Shown: positions 58,101 to 64,000, counted from the stretch's first letter. The stretch is DNA of 64,000 bases from Echinarachnius parma (GCA_037951105.1 JBAMJV010001375.1:1-64000); one strand, 5' to 3'. Notes: generated by a model from the letters alone, not told the origin. Translations and numbers: made by a program.

Positions 58101-61100
58101 ATTAAGATAATGTTTTGAAGAAAGAGGGTTTTGCTCCTTATGTTTACACTGGTGTTTACCAACAGCTTGCTGGGGGAAGGCAGGATGCATACTTTATTTG
58201 ACTTTTGATTTTGGCTGGTATAATTAAAAGAGGGTCTCCTTTGGTTTATAATGATTTTGATAATATACTTTTTAGGTTGCACAAGCATTTCCTGTAGGGG
58301 CGGGACCTATAAATTACACCTCCCAAAAGTAGCTTCAGCCAATAGCAATTAGTTAAGGTCACCCCTTCCTAGTAATGAAATATTTAGTCCAATCATGTGG
58401 TAATAAGGAATTCTTCCCCCTATGATGGACAGGAATAGTATCTCCATAGGACCATGTAGTTAAGGATCCATATAAAAGAGAATGTAATATGAAATTAATC
58501 ATGAGTCACACGAATAGCAAAGGAATAGAAAGGTAGCAGTAACCAAGAGCAGTTAGCTCTCATCCCACCCCCGGTTCCCGTCATCTACCATCCTCATCAA
58601 ACTAATTCTTAACCAACAAATATCTACAAGTTATAATTTGGACATTTCTTCGGAGCAACTGGAGCTAAATTGCAAGGGGAACTTTGCGCCAAGGATAATA
58701 TATTTAAAGCTGCCAATTCAAGGAGTGAACTGTAGCCAAAGAGCAAACCATTATTGCTCATGGTTCCCTAGCTCATTTCAGCAACAAACTGGTTGCCACT
58801 GTTGTGCCAAGGAGTTCCAGGCCGTTCCGGCGTTTTCCCGTCCCGAAGAAGCCCAGCCCGTAACCAGTCCCGTCCCGACGTCGAGCAGAGCCCGAAGTCG
58901 CATCCGTCCCTGACAGTCGTCGCGCACGTCCTCGAGCCGTCACACCATCCCAGCTCTACTCTACAAGCGCGTTGGAGTCCGCGACCAAAACATATATCTA
59001 GCTAAGTGGCCACCATTTACTAATTTCATTTCCCCTAACATATCCCTTCCCTTCCCCCTAAGACCTTGGTACAAGCATTTTAGTAATAAGTTAAGTAGGT
59101 ATTATTTTGATCCTTACCTTTAAGGAACGTCTTGCAATAGCATTTATTGCAACTGGTATTTAAGTCTACAAATTAGATAAGTTTGCTTCAGTCGAAATTG
59201 ATTTAATGGGATCTGTAATCCCGACATGCATCTTTGTAAATAATAATTAACATTGGCATTCCACCGAAATATTATGCTTCATTTGATTACTTTATTGTTG
59301 TTGTTGGTGGCGTTTGTAGAGGTGAGTCAGGCTGGTGAGATGGTGGTTGTGGTGGTCTATGTATGAGTTGATGTGACCAGTTGGCATTGAACTAAAGTAT
59401 ATTAACTATCAAAAGAACGGACCATTAAAACACTCCACCTCCGTTTACATGGAACCTATTATCCTTGTAGATGCGAGGCGGATGTCCTAACCCCCAGTTA
59501 TTAGGATTTTATATAATATCTCTTTATTTGGGTGGTGGGTTGCATTTATATTATAAGTGACTAAAAATGTATACACAATTTATACTGAATGATTTATATA
59601 TTACAGTTTAGCCAGAGAACCCTAAATCAAACACCAGCAAAGAAATTAAACCAACTTGAAAATGTGTCATATTAAACTCAATTAACCTTAAATTGGTTTG
59701 ATGACATCAACACAAACTATTTCAGTTAATGTTTCCTAAAATGTCTGTTTTGACCATGACATATTGGATATTTGTAAATAAATATTGTGCAATTAAAACT
59801 ACCCTTCCTTGACTTCAATCAAACATCCACATAATTTCCTAACCACAGATTTTTCAGCAAACATACAGATACAAAAAAAAACAAAAAAACACAATACCGC
59901 AAATTTTAGATGTCAAATACGATGCATCACACACATACACTGTACACACATACAAAGAAACATGCAAAGTTGCAAACACATACAACAGACATGCACATAC
60001 AGACAGCTAGCCTACTGTACATACACATAATTTCAGATCTAGTTCTAATCTATATAGAGTGGTGAAGTGTGATGTCATAAATGATGTCATAAACATTTTT
60101 TTTAGAATTTTCAAATTTGGAATTCATTTTCAGAGAGAGCATAACAAATAATGTCCAAATACCGAAATTCAAAGGAATATGTTACGTATAGGCTGAGATA
60201 TGCCCATCCGAATGATTTTTTTGTCAATGGGCAATCAGTGTTATAGTGCACTGGTTCATAAATTTAGGAACCAGTGCTTTATAACACTGATTGCCCATTG
60301 AAGCAAAATTCATTCGGATGGGCATATCTCGGCCAATACGTAACCTATTCCTTTGATTTTCGGTATTTGGGCATTATTTGTTATGCTCTTTCTAAAAATG
60401 AAGTCCAAATTTGAAAATTCAAAAAAAGTGTTTTTATGAAGTCATGGCTTCTGTACTCTATTAATACACAGATACACAGATCGACACCCAGAGAAAATCA
60501 TGCATGCTTGAATACACACACAAACATGCAAACCCACTTTACATAATATGACATACATGTACAAGCACACACACTCACATAATTCACAAACATGTAAACA
60601 CATGCATTTAAACACACAATTCACAAAATGCAGACCGAAAGTATACACAAACACATTAACAAAAAAACAAACACAAACACACACACGCATACATACATAC
60701 ACAAACATATAAACAAAAACACAAACACAAACATACATAAACACACACACACACACACAAAATACATATAGATCTACGCTTGTTTTAATATCAGTACCCA
60801 GTATCAGACAGCTGGGTCGGCTAACTGTCATAACCGATTATGATATCTACTCATATCTACGCCCAACTATGCAAAGAATGAAACACATTGTGCAAATTCA
60901 TCGTCATGCAGCGCAGCCATACATGTAATACAGCTAGGCATGCATACCTCGTACATGCGTAGACAATTATTGCAGTGGGCGTACACAACCAATAAAAAAA
61001 AAAAAAGGTGAACCCTTTTCGGTGGTTCCGTTTGTTTACACCACTGGACCGTATACAGTCTGATTTCGTTCAGCCGTGGCATGCTCTATCTATAGCACTG

Positions 61101-62755
61101 GTAGTGGCAGCTTTCTAAAAATGCATCCCAATTGCTACACTGCAGAAGAGGCCATTGTAGGCACCCATTGTTTGGCTTCTTTTGTTGTTTACTGACCCTT
61201 TGCAAGTTCTAGAAGTTGAGTAAACTGAATAGGCAAATACTTCCTCTGCCTGCGACTCCCCCCCCCCCCCCCCCCTTGAACACACATAACATGGGCGTTG
61301 TACATACAGTACTATGGCATGCAACTCAAGGTACAGGTAACAAAAAGGGAGGCTCCTGGTTGTGCGGTATTAAATCTACCACGCCATTATTATTATTAGA
61401 ATGAATCATTAGTCGACGGGCTATTTAAACTTGGGGAGAGCCGTAGAGGAAGTAATGGATTGATTTCTTGACACTGCTCACCTTGTGGTGGGTTATTAAG
61501 GGTTAGCTTTGGAGGGGATTCCGGAAGTCATTTATCGACAAACATTTTTGATGCCAGACTTTACTTTGGGTGGATCCGTTTTTTTTTTTAAGGGTGGTAG
61601 TTATTGAAGTAATGAAAATAATGGCATTAGTCATCAATACCAATGGAAACAATTATTTACCAACAAATATTTTGTTTATTTACAAACATTTGATGTACAG
61701 ATATTCATATAATATCTGAAATTTTCTTGGATGACATAGAAATATGAGGACCCATGCAAAAGTACATGAATCAATGCAGAGTAAATTTACATATGTTTAG
61801 ACTTTAGAATCATAACACGAAATGTGATTGGAATGGATTCATACAAAAACTTTAACATACATTTGTATCGGGTACAATGAAATGCTTGCAACCACATACT
61901 GTGTATTTTTATTTTGTTATGATGCTACCAATAAATGTCAATTATGTGTACTACTCTCAATAGCAGCTACGTAGCAGAGAAATAACATGTCATGTATGTT
62001 GACATGTGTACTTGTTTGGCAGTAAACAGCATGTCTACTACATGTACGTGTACGTAAGATGGTTTATTAGATCAAGTCATGGAGACACCAGCAGGCATTG
62101 CTGCCCAGACGCATTTACTACCACACCACTGATGTGTCTGGGTTCTCTTCTCCATAGCAAGCTGTCGCCATGGTAATTACCATCACCATGGTAACATCTC
62201 AATGCGTTATACTACTATGGGTGAGGGGAGCATCGGAGGTGAAAGATCATCAGTAATTGTTTATATTGAGTACCATGTAAACGTGCATGCATGGGGAATT
62301 TATGTTCCAATTTGCTGACAGTTACATGTAGTATGCAAGCTGAGTTGCAAACATGACTTTTGAAAATGTGTTTTTAGGTAGCATCATGATGCTAGACAAC
62401 TTAATGATAGCAAAACCATGTTATTATCTCATTACAATAGCATACAAAGAAATTTATTTTATAGTCAATAATAATCAGTTCAATTACAATTTACAATTAA
62501 GATTATACATCTTGAAATAAATAATACATTAATTAGAAGAATCAACAGAAAGGGAAAAGGGGCAAACAAAATAGCATTTAATGCTAATCGAGGTTAGCCC
62601 AGAAGAAGATTAAAAAATAGGGAATATTTTGTGACCTACTTGAATAGATTTTCTGCCCCCACTCTCATCCTCATCTCCTTGTTGATCTGCTGGTTGAGGC
62701 GTTGTCTTCTCGTCTGCATCTTGCTGCGCACCGTCTGCATCAGTGGATCACACCC
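21669..62755 (-). CDS. RHPN2: Rhophilin (HR1-BRO1-PDZ scaffold), 5'-incomplete, 13 exons visible
   Basis: Rho-GTP-binding scaffold of the rhophilin family; RHPN1 and RHPN2 arise in vertebrates, so the symbol marks best resemblance only. Minus-strand exons: 62755-62640, 51599-51395, 48388-48311, 46081-45957, 34846-34738, 29476-29327, 28929-28834, 25610-25445, 24970-24860, 23540-23346, 22942-22866, 22609-22463, 22163-21669. Phases all agree: 2070 nt, 689 aa plus stop. HR1 covers about residues 1-80 ([20 protein letters not shown], then [20 protein letters not shown]); BRO1 about 95-450 ([82 protein letters not shown]); PDZ about 480-565 with the carboxylate loop GYGF and [12 protein letters not shown]; then a GC-rich Ser/Lys-rich tail ending SSAGLY. 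The first exon begins in phase 0 before GCDPL, so a short N-terminal exon lies upstream. Introns total about 39 kb and carry many decayed exon copies. Confidence 0.94.
23072..23120 (+). repeat. Poly-C tract followed by A-rich run
   Basis: About 20 C then AAAAACAAAATATTC and further A-runs, in a rhophilin intron. Confidence 0.7.
23630..24455 (-). pseudogene. Four decaying partial copies of the rhophilin exon 23540-23346
   Basis: Copies at about 23630-23722, 23812-23900, 23990-24072 and 24345-24455 repeat the acceptor and 5' part ([29 protein letters not shown]) of the downstream exon. Intron flanks (GATTTATATTGATTAAAA type) are also repeated, so the duplicated unit is exon edge plus intron, about 180 bp. 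The first copy has a one-base insertion that breaks frame; the second keeps an open frame across this stretch but has no donor; the third and fourth are much more eroded. Divergence grows with distance from the real exon. Confidence 0.9.
25245..25345 (-). pseudogene. Partial copy of the rhophilin exon 25610-25445 (3' end, donor kept)
   Basis: About 85 nt downstream of the real exon repeats its 3' part ([17 protein letters not shown]...) with a GTAACC donor. It differs at several positions and has no evident acceptor, but is well enough preserved to be considered a possible alternative 3' exon end. Confidence 0.8.
25690..25795 (-). pseudogene. Decayed copy of the rhophilin exon 25610-25445 (5' end)
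   Basis: GTAGTCTTGAACTGTCTGCT, GCATCATCAT and ACCTTGGTGACATGTCAGAC match the 5' half of the exon ([20 protein letters not shown]) with deletions. It lies upstream of the real exon in the transcript. Confidence 0.75.
26655..27560. repeat. Tandem repeat of about 180-190 bp interrupted by a MITE
   Basis: Units beginning GAGTCATCCTTCAGGCATTT at about 26661 and 26840 and GAGTCATCCTCTAGGCACTT at 27042 share CTCTACTCCGATCATCATCA and AACTTGTTCATTGAATTAC. The third unit is split by the element at 27078-27354 and resumes at 27360 (CAGCCTCTATTCTGATGATC). It is non-coding, in a rhophilin intron. Confidence 0.75.
27078..27354. mobile_element. MITE with AGCCAAATAACAGTATTG ends and TTAA target duplication
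   Basis: The left end AGCCAAATAACAGTATTG and right end CAATACTGTTATTTGGCT are perfect inverted repeats of 18 bp, each flanked by TTAA. TTAA duplication is typical of piggyBac-type transposases. Length 277 bp. It sits inside a satellite unit, which dates it after the satellite expansion. Confidence 0.8.
27734..27814. repeat. TTAACCCG-type short hairpin repeat
   Basis: Begins TTAACCTGTTCCCTACTAGA and ends TAGGCAATGTGTTAA. It matches the subtype at 13241-13320 along its length. Confidence 0.6.
28325..28640 (-). pseudogene. Two decayed copies of the rhophilin exon 28929-28834 (3' end)
   Basis: ACTTACGTCAGAAGCCGCCC...GGTTATACAGCTTTGTACAT (28335-28382) and ACTTACAACAGAAGCCTCCTTGACGCACTT (28585-28615) repeat the donor and last codons ([12 protein letters not shown]) of the exon. 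Both lie downstream of it in the transcript and keep the GTAAGT donor. Confidence 0.8.
29585..29642 (-). pseudogene. Decayed copy of the rhophilin exon 29476-29327 (5' end)
   Basis: GCAATGGCCTTGGACACCCC and GGTACAGTCCTGGA match the start of the exon ([15 protein letters not shown]) in inverted coding sense, 110 bp upstream of it. Confidence 0.7.
29721..30187. mobile_element. MITE with TACCGTAAAACTCCGTGTAT ends
   Basis: The left end TACCGTAAAACTCCGTGTAT continues into AAGGCGCAC; the right end GTGCGCCTTATACACGGAGT continues into TTTACGGTA. The subterminal GGTGCGCCTTATACAC motif occurs three times. TA at both borders. About 465 bp, non-coding, in a rhophilin intron. Confidence 0.85.
30484..31690. 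repeat. Tandem repeat with 380-bp period, ends joined to CAGTGGCGTAGC element
   Basis: The segment starting GACACGTTCAATGTGGCTGG at 30519 recurs at 30899 (period 380) with about 95% identity through ATCCATCAGACACCTGTA. The flank CATCTGTACAAAAACAATA with AAGGGGGAAT recurs four times (30845, 31259, 31551 and a partial before 30484). The last copies replace the core by poly-C rich repeat ends (GTGTGCCCCCC...) like those at the left edge of the window. Twin 76-77 codon frames reflect the duplication and are not genes. Confidence 0.8.
32735..33645. repeat. Diverged tandem repeat, period about 180-200 bp
   Basis: Five or so units share GTTACCATGGCAACACTGCC, TTCATGCTGTGACTCGAGAT, GGTTTACCAAGAAACT, CACCAGGTCGCAATGGGGAT and GAGCACAAAAGAAACTA. 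Unit starts are near 32747, 33030, 33203, 33392 and 33568. No coding signal. Confidence 0.75.
33680..33761. repeat. TTAACCCG-type short hairpin repeat
   Basis: TTTAACCCGTTCCTTTCTCG, then GATTCTGAAATCTCCATGGA and AGTAGGCAAGGCCTTAA. Same subtype as 13241-13320. Confidence 0.55.
34143..34585. other. CpG-rich patch with weak inverted ends
   Basis: An island of CpG-containing sequence (TCGTGACGTCATCGG, GGGCCCGGCCGATCAGCTGA) in an AT-rich intron, bounded by TTCAGAACCCC and GGGGTTCAGAA. It may be a degraded foldback element or an intronic regulatory element; neither is proven. It lies about 150 bp upstream-facing of exon 34846-34738. Confidence 0.35.
34968..35012 (-). pseudogene. Short copy of the start of rhophilin exon 34846-34738
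   Basis: GGATGGGATTCCAGCCAGGG followed by CATCATACCTGCAAAGA repeats the acceptor and first codons ([10 protein letters not shown]) about 135 bp upstream of the real exon. Confidence 0.75.
36230..36395 (-). repeat. Interspersed repeat (family C), copy 1
   Basis: Minus-strand sequence TTTTCGGGAGCTACTTTTCA, AACTTGCCTGCATGAAAATA, then TTGCATTGAACTCTATG and GGGCTC matches 56885-57085 on the plus strand with high identity and 37785-37930 more weakly. The 3' part ends in the CCCCC-rich 'gagcccccatgtatttt' motif. Confidence 0.75.
36420..37330. repeat. Diverged tandem repeat, about 115 bp unit with 230-bp higher order
   Basis: Units share GACTGATATTGGACGTCATA, TCGGTTTTCATCGTAAAT, GCAAACATTTGA, GTTGTTGTTTTGTTAGACCT and AATAATTTTGATGATTAAAA. 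The pairs near 36560 and 36790 are the most alike. About eight units; non-coding. Confidence 0.7.
37785..37930 (+). repeat. Interspersed repeat (family C), copy 2
   Basis: GAGGGCTACTTTTCAAGGCA, AACTCTATGCAAATAATATA and GGGCTCTTTTGGGCATTTAG, ending GAGCCTCCATGTATTTTTTT, follow the layout of 56885-57085. A further fragment of the same tail is at 40140-40205 and 47764-47835. Confidence 0.6.
38386..38568. mobile_element. CAGTCAAACCTGTG-ended element, copy 1
   Basis: Contains GTGGCCACCTGTCTATAGCA, GTGATCCCCTGCAGTGAAAA, AGAGGTAACCTGTCTACAGT and ends GTCGCTATACACAGTACACA then GGTTTGACTG, the inverse of CAGTCAAACC. The left end is decayed. It matches 45719-45924 over its whole length. A fragment CAGTCAAACCTACTCTTGCG is at 37946. 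Confidence 0.7.
40093..40143 (+). repeat. Long poly-T/poly-G tract
   Basis: About 25 T directly followed by about 23 G, the longest homopolymer pair in the window, joined to a family-C tail (GGTTCCTTTGGGCACTTTGA). Confidence 0.75.
40216..40460. mobile_element. Foldback element with TAAGGCCC ends
   Basis: The left end TAAAGGCCCGGATAGCGTCA, then ACAGATGCC, is matched inverted by GGCGTCTGTTAAATGCTATC and GGGCCTTA on the right, where the right arm has 14 extra bases. Internal TATC CGG and GCCGGATAGAAC motifs repeat. About 245 bp, non-coding. Confidence 0.65.
40461..42263. other. Intronic AT-rich DNA, nothing recognised
   Basis: Part of the 11.1-kb rhophilin intron between exons 46081-45957 and 34846-34738. 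No exon, RNA or clear repeat was seen apart from simple A/T runs. Confidence 0.5.
42264..42536. mobile_element. GGGCTC-ended foldback repeat, TTGCCC subtype
   Basis: Left CTCCACACTAACTTTTTTCT and right GCAAGTGTCGAGCCCT are the family ends; inside are CCATTTGGGCAAGTAA, AGTTGCCCGATCAGGCTAGC and ACTTGCCCCGGGCAAGTGGG palindromes. Related to 2901-3150 with TTGCCC in place of GGCCC. Confidence 0.75.
43575..43899. mobile_element. GGGCTC-ended foldback repeat, GGCCC subtype
   Basis: Starts AGGGCTCCACACCCGCCTTT, contains GTGGCCCGGTTGGGCCAGTG, GCCCGATCGGGCCACC and ends GGCCCCGGGCCAGCGGGCCA. The first 170 bp are close to the inverse of 2960-3150, so these two are the same subfamily in opposite orientation. 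The normal GGGCTC right terminus is missing. Confidence 0.75.
44270..45320. repeat. Tandem array, about 165-bp unit
   Basis: Six units carry CAACCATGGTATACCTTACA, GTTTCTGTGAAAACAAAT, TTCTGCAAATTATTTTCACT, TTTTAGCTTTTCTCATGC and AAAATTCAATAC. They start near 44460, 44640, 44800, 44968, 45120 and 45295. One unit is broken by a T-run/G-run at 44515-44546. Located just upstream-facing of exon 46081-45957 in the intron that follows it. Confidence 0.8.
45719..45924. mobile_element. CAGTCAAACCTGTG-ended element, copy 2 (intact ends)
   Basis: CAGTCAAACCTGTGTTAGCT at the left and CACTATACACAGGTTTGACT with final G at the right are inverted ends of about 14 bp. The interior repeats GACCACCTGTCTATAG / CTATAGTGGCCACC type motifs. 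It ends 33 bp from the end of rhophilin exon 46081-45957. Confidence 0.75.
46180..46605 (-). pseudogene. Three decayed copies of the rhophilin exon 46081-45957
   Basis: Copies at about 46185-46270, 46365-46430 and 46520-46605 repeat the acceptor-side half of the exon ([24 protein letters not shown]). The nearest copy keeps GTAGCTCCACCCCTTCA and CTCTTTGGTGTTCGTATAGA and the acceptor, but contains a short insertion (CATGTA); the other two are increasingly eroded. Intron flank AAGGTTAGAAATAAGGTTAG is repeated with each. Confidence 0.88.
48004..48266. mobile_element. GGGCTC-ended foldback repeat, TTGCCC subtype
   Basis: Left AGCTTCCACATTAATTTTTG with TTTGCCCATTCAGGCAAGTA; right CAAGTGCTAGTGTCGAGCCC. 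It aligns end to end with 42264-42536. It lies 45 bp from exon 48388-48311. Confidence 0.7.
48690..48770. repeat. TTAACCCG-type short hairpin repeat
   Basis: AAGCCCTTGACCACGGGAAC, then ACAAAGTCTATGGG and AGGTAAACGGGTTGA, in inverse orientation to 13241-13320. Confidence 0.5.
49310..49830. promoter_or_regulatory. CpG-rich intronic island
   Basis: Two CpG-rich blocks (49340-49530, for example GACCGTCGCGATCGAAGGAT and GGCATTCCCGAGTCGCTCCC; and 49680-49830, for example ACAACGCGCGATGGCTGTAC) stand out in AT-rich surroundings in the intron before exon 48388-48311. A minus-strand frame of 72 codons has a GTGAGG in a plausible donor setting, but its phase does not match the next exon. An alternative promoter or first exon is possible; a GC-rich repeat remains as likely. 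Confidence 0.35.
49960..50590. repeat. Tandem repeat, about 275-bp period, each unit with a long G tract
   Basis: G tracts at 49988, 50203 and 50476 are embedded in repeated sequence: GTATCTGCTCAT, GTAGACGGCTCCTATTCCTT, ATACGCGGGAGAAC, TAGGGGACACGACGGGTTAT, then the G run, then AGCGGCGAAGCTA and AGAACACGAACATA. The last two full units are 274 bp apart. It lies directly upstream of a Helitron-like 3' end and may be part of that element. Confidence 0.75.
50791..50822 (+). mobile_element. Helitron-like 3' terminus (hairpin plus CTAG)
   Basis: A perfect 7-bp stem CCCGCGG-ATTT-CCGCGGG (50796-50813) is followed by TACAG and CTAG, with T as the next base, the canonical Helitron 3' structure. The 5' end (TC after A) was not identified. 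The element probably extends left across the G-tract tandem repeats at 49960-50590. Confidence 0.7.
51670..51990 (-). pseudogene. Two decayed copies of the rhophilin exon 51599-51395 (5' half)
   Basis: Copies at about 51690-51775 and 51860-51985 repeat CTGTTCAGTTCTGC, CCTTCAATAACTGGAGGTTC and GACAAAGCTTAGCTCCAAAG, the inverse of the coding stretch for [20 protein letters not shown]. The second is more diverged. Flanking TAGATTACAAATTAAAGTTT is also repeated. Both lie upstream of the real exon. Confidence 0.88.
52066..52266. mobile_element. Foldback MITE, GGGGGTGTATTCTGA ends
   Basis: GGGGGTGTATTCTGAAAACG at the left is matched by TTCAGAATACACCCCC at the right, and the arms pair through AAATTTATTTTATCTAC and AATCGCTATTCTGAA to a short loop, about 85 bp per arm. 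201 bp in total, in the first large rhophilin intron. Confidence 0.8.
53103..53200 (-). pseudogene. Distant decayed copy of the rhophilin exon 51599-51395
   Basis: CCCAGTTCTTCTAGTTCTTC, CTTCAATAACTAGTTGGAGG and GAGCTCAGCTCCAAATCAAC again repeat the [19 protein letters not shown] coding block in inverse sense, 1.5 kb upstream of the real exon, farther than the other copies. Confidence 0.75.
53201..55519. other. Intronic DNA, nothing firm recognised
   Basis: Part of the 11-kb rhophilin intron. It holds a TTAACCCG-type repeat fragment near 54905-54960 and simple sequence such as GTCAGTGTCAGTGTCAGTGT near 55374, but no exon-like segment. Confidence 0.45.
55520..55922. mobile_element. GGGCTC-ended foldback repeat, long diverged member
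   Basis: Starts AGGGCTCTATAAACCCACTT and ends AGCTCTAGCCCT. Inside are CACTTGCCGATGCCTGGGGC, CACTTGCCCGATGTC and CACTTGCCCACCAGGGCAAG motifs. It is about 400 bp, longer than relatives because of extra internal sequence. Confidence 0.6.
56885..57085 (+). repeat. Interspersed repeat (family C), copy 3
   Basis: TTTTTCGGGAGCTACTTTTC, AAACTTGCCTGCATGAAAAT, AACAATCCAAAATTTGATTT and GCATTGAACTCTATAGATGC match the inverse of 36230-36395 nearly base for base, then GGGCTCTTTTTTGGCATTTC and CGCCCCTAGCCCCCATGTAT. The high identity indicates recent activity. Confidence 0.8.
57751..59577 (+). mobile_element. Candidate solo LTR with ATTTA target duplication
   Basis: Begins TGTAACACCC, a usual start for Ty3/gypsy LTRs, and ends TATACACA; it is flanked on both sides by ATTTA (57746-57750 and 59578-59582). 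Inside are a TATA-like ATATAAAAGAG at 58470 and a GC-rich transcribed-looking stretch at 58780-58980. No gag, pol or env coding sequence is present. The 91-codon frame at 58638-58913 has no recognisable domain. The short AT-rich duplication could arise by chance. Confidence 0.45.
59925..60785. repeat. ACAC/ACAT simple repeat split by a foldback element
   Basis: CA-rich simple sequence (ACACACATACACTGTACACA and similar) at 59925-60030 and 60465-60785. The two parts look like one low-complexity tract interrupted by the hairpin element at 60055-60461. The Cys/Val-rich 129-codon minus-strand frame here is a translation of the repeat. Confidence 0.7.
60055..60461. mobile_element. Near-perfect foldback element, arms about 195 bp
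   Basis: Left arm landmarks GATGTCATAAACATTTTTTT, TTTCAAATTTGGAATTCATT, GAGATATGCCCATCCGAATG and AATGGGCAATCAGTGTTATA are all met in inverted order in the right arm, with about 10 bp of loop near 60255-60265. A transcript through it would fold into a long hairpin. No protein-coding capacity. Confidence 0.85.
61258..61275 (+). repeat. Poly-C tract
   Basis: About 18 C in the rhophilin intron. The stretch from 61276 to 62638 shows no further recognisable feature. Confidence 0.7.
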
Positions 62756-62849
62756 CTACCAGGACAAAAACAAATAGAGAGCAAAATATAATAATAAATA
62801 GAGATTTGTTCATCCCCGCTACCATTCATCGCTTGTTAAATTATCGATG

Positions 62850-62895
62850 TAGTCGTCATCATCATCATCATCATCTTCATCACCATTATCATTAC

Positions 62896-62951
<56 letters not shown>

Positions 62952-63100
62952 CCATTACCATTACAATCATCATCATCATCATCATCATCTGCTTCATCAT
63001 CATCTTCATTTCATCATCATTGTCATCATCATTATCATCATGATCATCATCATCGTCTTCATCATCATTATCATTACAATCATGATCATCATCATTTGTT
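62850..63100 (+). repeat. CAT/ATC microsatellite
   Basis: An imperfect (CAT)n/(ATC)n array of about 250 bp, interrupted by ATTATC and ATTACAATC. The 120-codon His/Ile-rich frame across it is a product of the repeat. It lies just upstream of the first recognised rhophilin exon. Confidence 0.9.
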
Positions 63101-63368
63101 TATGAATTACACAACCCTTTGCAAAATGTTGGGTATCTATTTGATATCACAAATGGTACCAAAACATATAATAATGTGTTGTTCTTTGCCTGGTGGTCCC
63201 CTTTAACAGTAAACAGAGAGCAATCAATGTAAGTCGGTTACAAAATATGATTTTCATACATTTGTACGAACCATGCACAACCTGTTGAGCAGTGCTATGA
63301 ATGAACAAAATGAAAATCACAAACAAGTGTAGTTTCTAACTTACATAATTCTATGTAAGAGCACTCAC

Positions 63369-63392
63369 CAGATGTATGTAATTAACGTTTTC
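63369..63392 (-). CDS. Candidate 24-nt upstream micro-exon of rhophilin
   Basis: On the minus strand CCAAG is followed by eight codons, ENVNYIHL, and a good donor GTGAGT. Joined in phase 0 to the next exon it gives ENVNYIHLGCDPL; the N-terminus of human RHPN2, as I recall it, has KEN..Y...GC at this point, so spacing and key residues agree. The acceptor context is weak and no in-frame ATG is present, so at least one more exon would be required. The alternative is translation start at the Met six residues into the next exon. Confidence 0.35.
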
Positions 63393-63399
63393 CTTGGCA

Positions 63400-64000
63400 A
63401 TCGATAGCAATCAATACAATTATGACATGTACACACCCACACTGTGTAGACTACTGCTCTCAGAAAATGTTATTCTCTCGTGTAATAAAGGTTCTGTACT
63501 GTGTAGTGTGTACAACATTGGGTAGTTTGCTGACAACTATATTCATGTAAGCAAGACCATTGAAAATGCCTTCAGTCTGTCTGTGCATTGCTCACTGATA
63601 AAGTACTCAAGGACTTATGTACGAGTCCAAATTCCGCAAAGTGTATAATAATCATGATTCGTCTTCTTTACATCAAAGATCATACTGACAAGTGACAACT
63701 TGAAGAAGATCTGCCAGATTTGATAGCTCGCGGCTTCATTGATTTACATTTAAAAAAGAAAAAAAATGAATGCCTGTACATAATCAAGCTCAACCACTAA
63801 AACCCTTCTACTCGTATACATCTAGCCTACAGGCAGAAGTTCATTTCAATGAATTTGTTTTGATCGTTGTCTGACCATAAAAGGTACAGCCATTCATCGG
63901 AATATGCAATCTAAGATATTTTCTCTATATCTAACAAAGGGCACAAAATGTTATAAAAGAATATTATAAATTCCATGTGGGCAATGAGGTGTGCCTGTGA
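63400..64000. other. Upstream of rhophilin, nothing recognised
   Basis: AT-rich sequence with no convincing first exon, promoter element or repeat. The true rhophilin start probably lies beyond the window. Confidence 0.45.

Noticed and set aside
58638..58913. 91-codon frame that looks GC-rich and coding-like
   Set aside because: No recognised domain, no splice links, and it lies in the interior of the candidate solo LTR.
60442..60831. 129-codon Cys/Val-rich minus-strand frame resembling a secreted Cys-rich protein
   Set aside because: It is a translation of CA/CATA simple repeat.
62743..63105. 120-codon His/Ile-rich open frame on the plus strand
   Set aside because: It is a translation of the CAT/ATC microsatellite and has no domain or splice support.

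Overview
The window is animal nuclear DNA: AT-rich, intron-rich, with GT-AG introns from under 200 bp to 11 kb, dense in foldback transposons, satellites and long poly-C/poly-G tracts. The repeat types (Helitron-like elements carrying CCGT arrays and about 130-bp satellites, GGGCTC-ended foldbacks, CAGTCAAACC-ended elements) suggest a marine invertebrate, perhaps an echinoderm or other non-vertebrate deuterostome. That taxonomic guess is inference and weakly held. Three protein genes can be assembled exon by exon with consistent phases. (1) DPM1, minus strand, 3251-8653, 8 exons, 242 aa, complete: the catalytic subunit of dolichol-phosphate mannose synthase. (2) DECR1, plus strand, 8966-15584, 7 exons, 340 aa, complete: mitochondrial 2,4-dienoyl-CoA reductase. 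(3) A rhophilin (RHPN1/RHPN2 family), minus strand, 21669-62755, 13 visible coding exons, 689 aa, with HR1, BRO1 and PDZ domains. Its C-terminus is complete and its first few residues lie in an upstream exon. DPM1 and DECR1 are head to head with 312 bp between start codons. DECR1 and rhophilin are tail to tail across about 6 kb of repeats. The three genes do not share an obvious pathway (ER glycosylation donor synthesis, fatty-acid beta-oxidation, Rho signalling scaffold). Region by region: 1-3250 is intergenic with two MITEs and a GGCC-type repeat; 3251-15584 is the DPM1/DECR1 divergent pair; 15585-21668 is the DECR1 3' UTR and a convergent intergenic region with a hAT-type element stuffed with GATCAA repeats and a degraded tandem array that reaches into the rhophilin stop codon; 21669-62755 is rhophilin, mostly intron with at least five satellite-like arrays, many MITEs, a possible Helitron end and a possible 1.8-kb solo LTR; 62756-64000 is upstream of the last recognised exon and holds an ATC/CAT microsatellite and one candidate micro-exon. 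The most unusual observation is that in all three genes, on both strands, many exons have one to four decaying partial copies of themselves in the adjoining intron, often with the original splice acceptor or donor still present ('exon echoes'). Other observations are several new-looking foldback families, a short TTAACCCG...CGGGTTAA hairpin family, and two Helitron-like 3' ends. I saw no rRNA, tRNA, CRISPR array, prokaryotic operon or viral gene.
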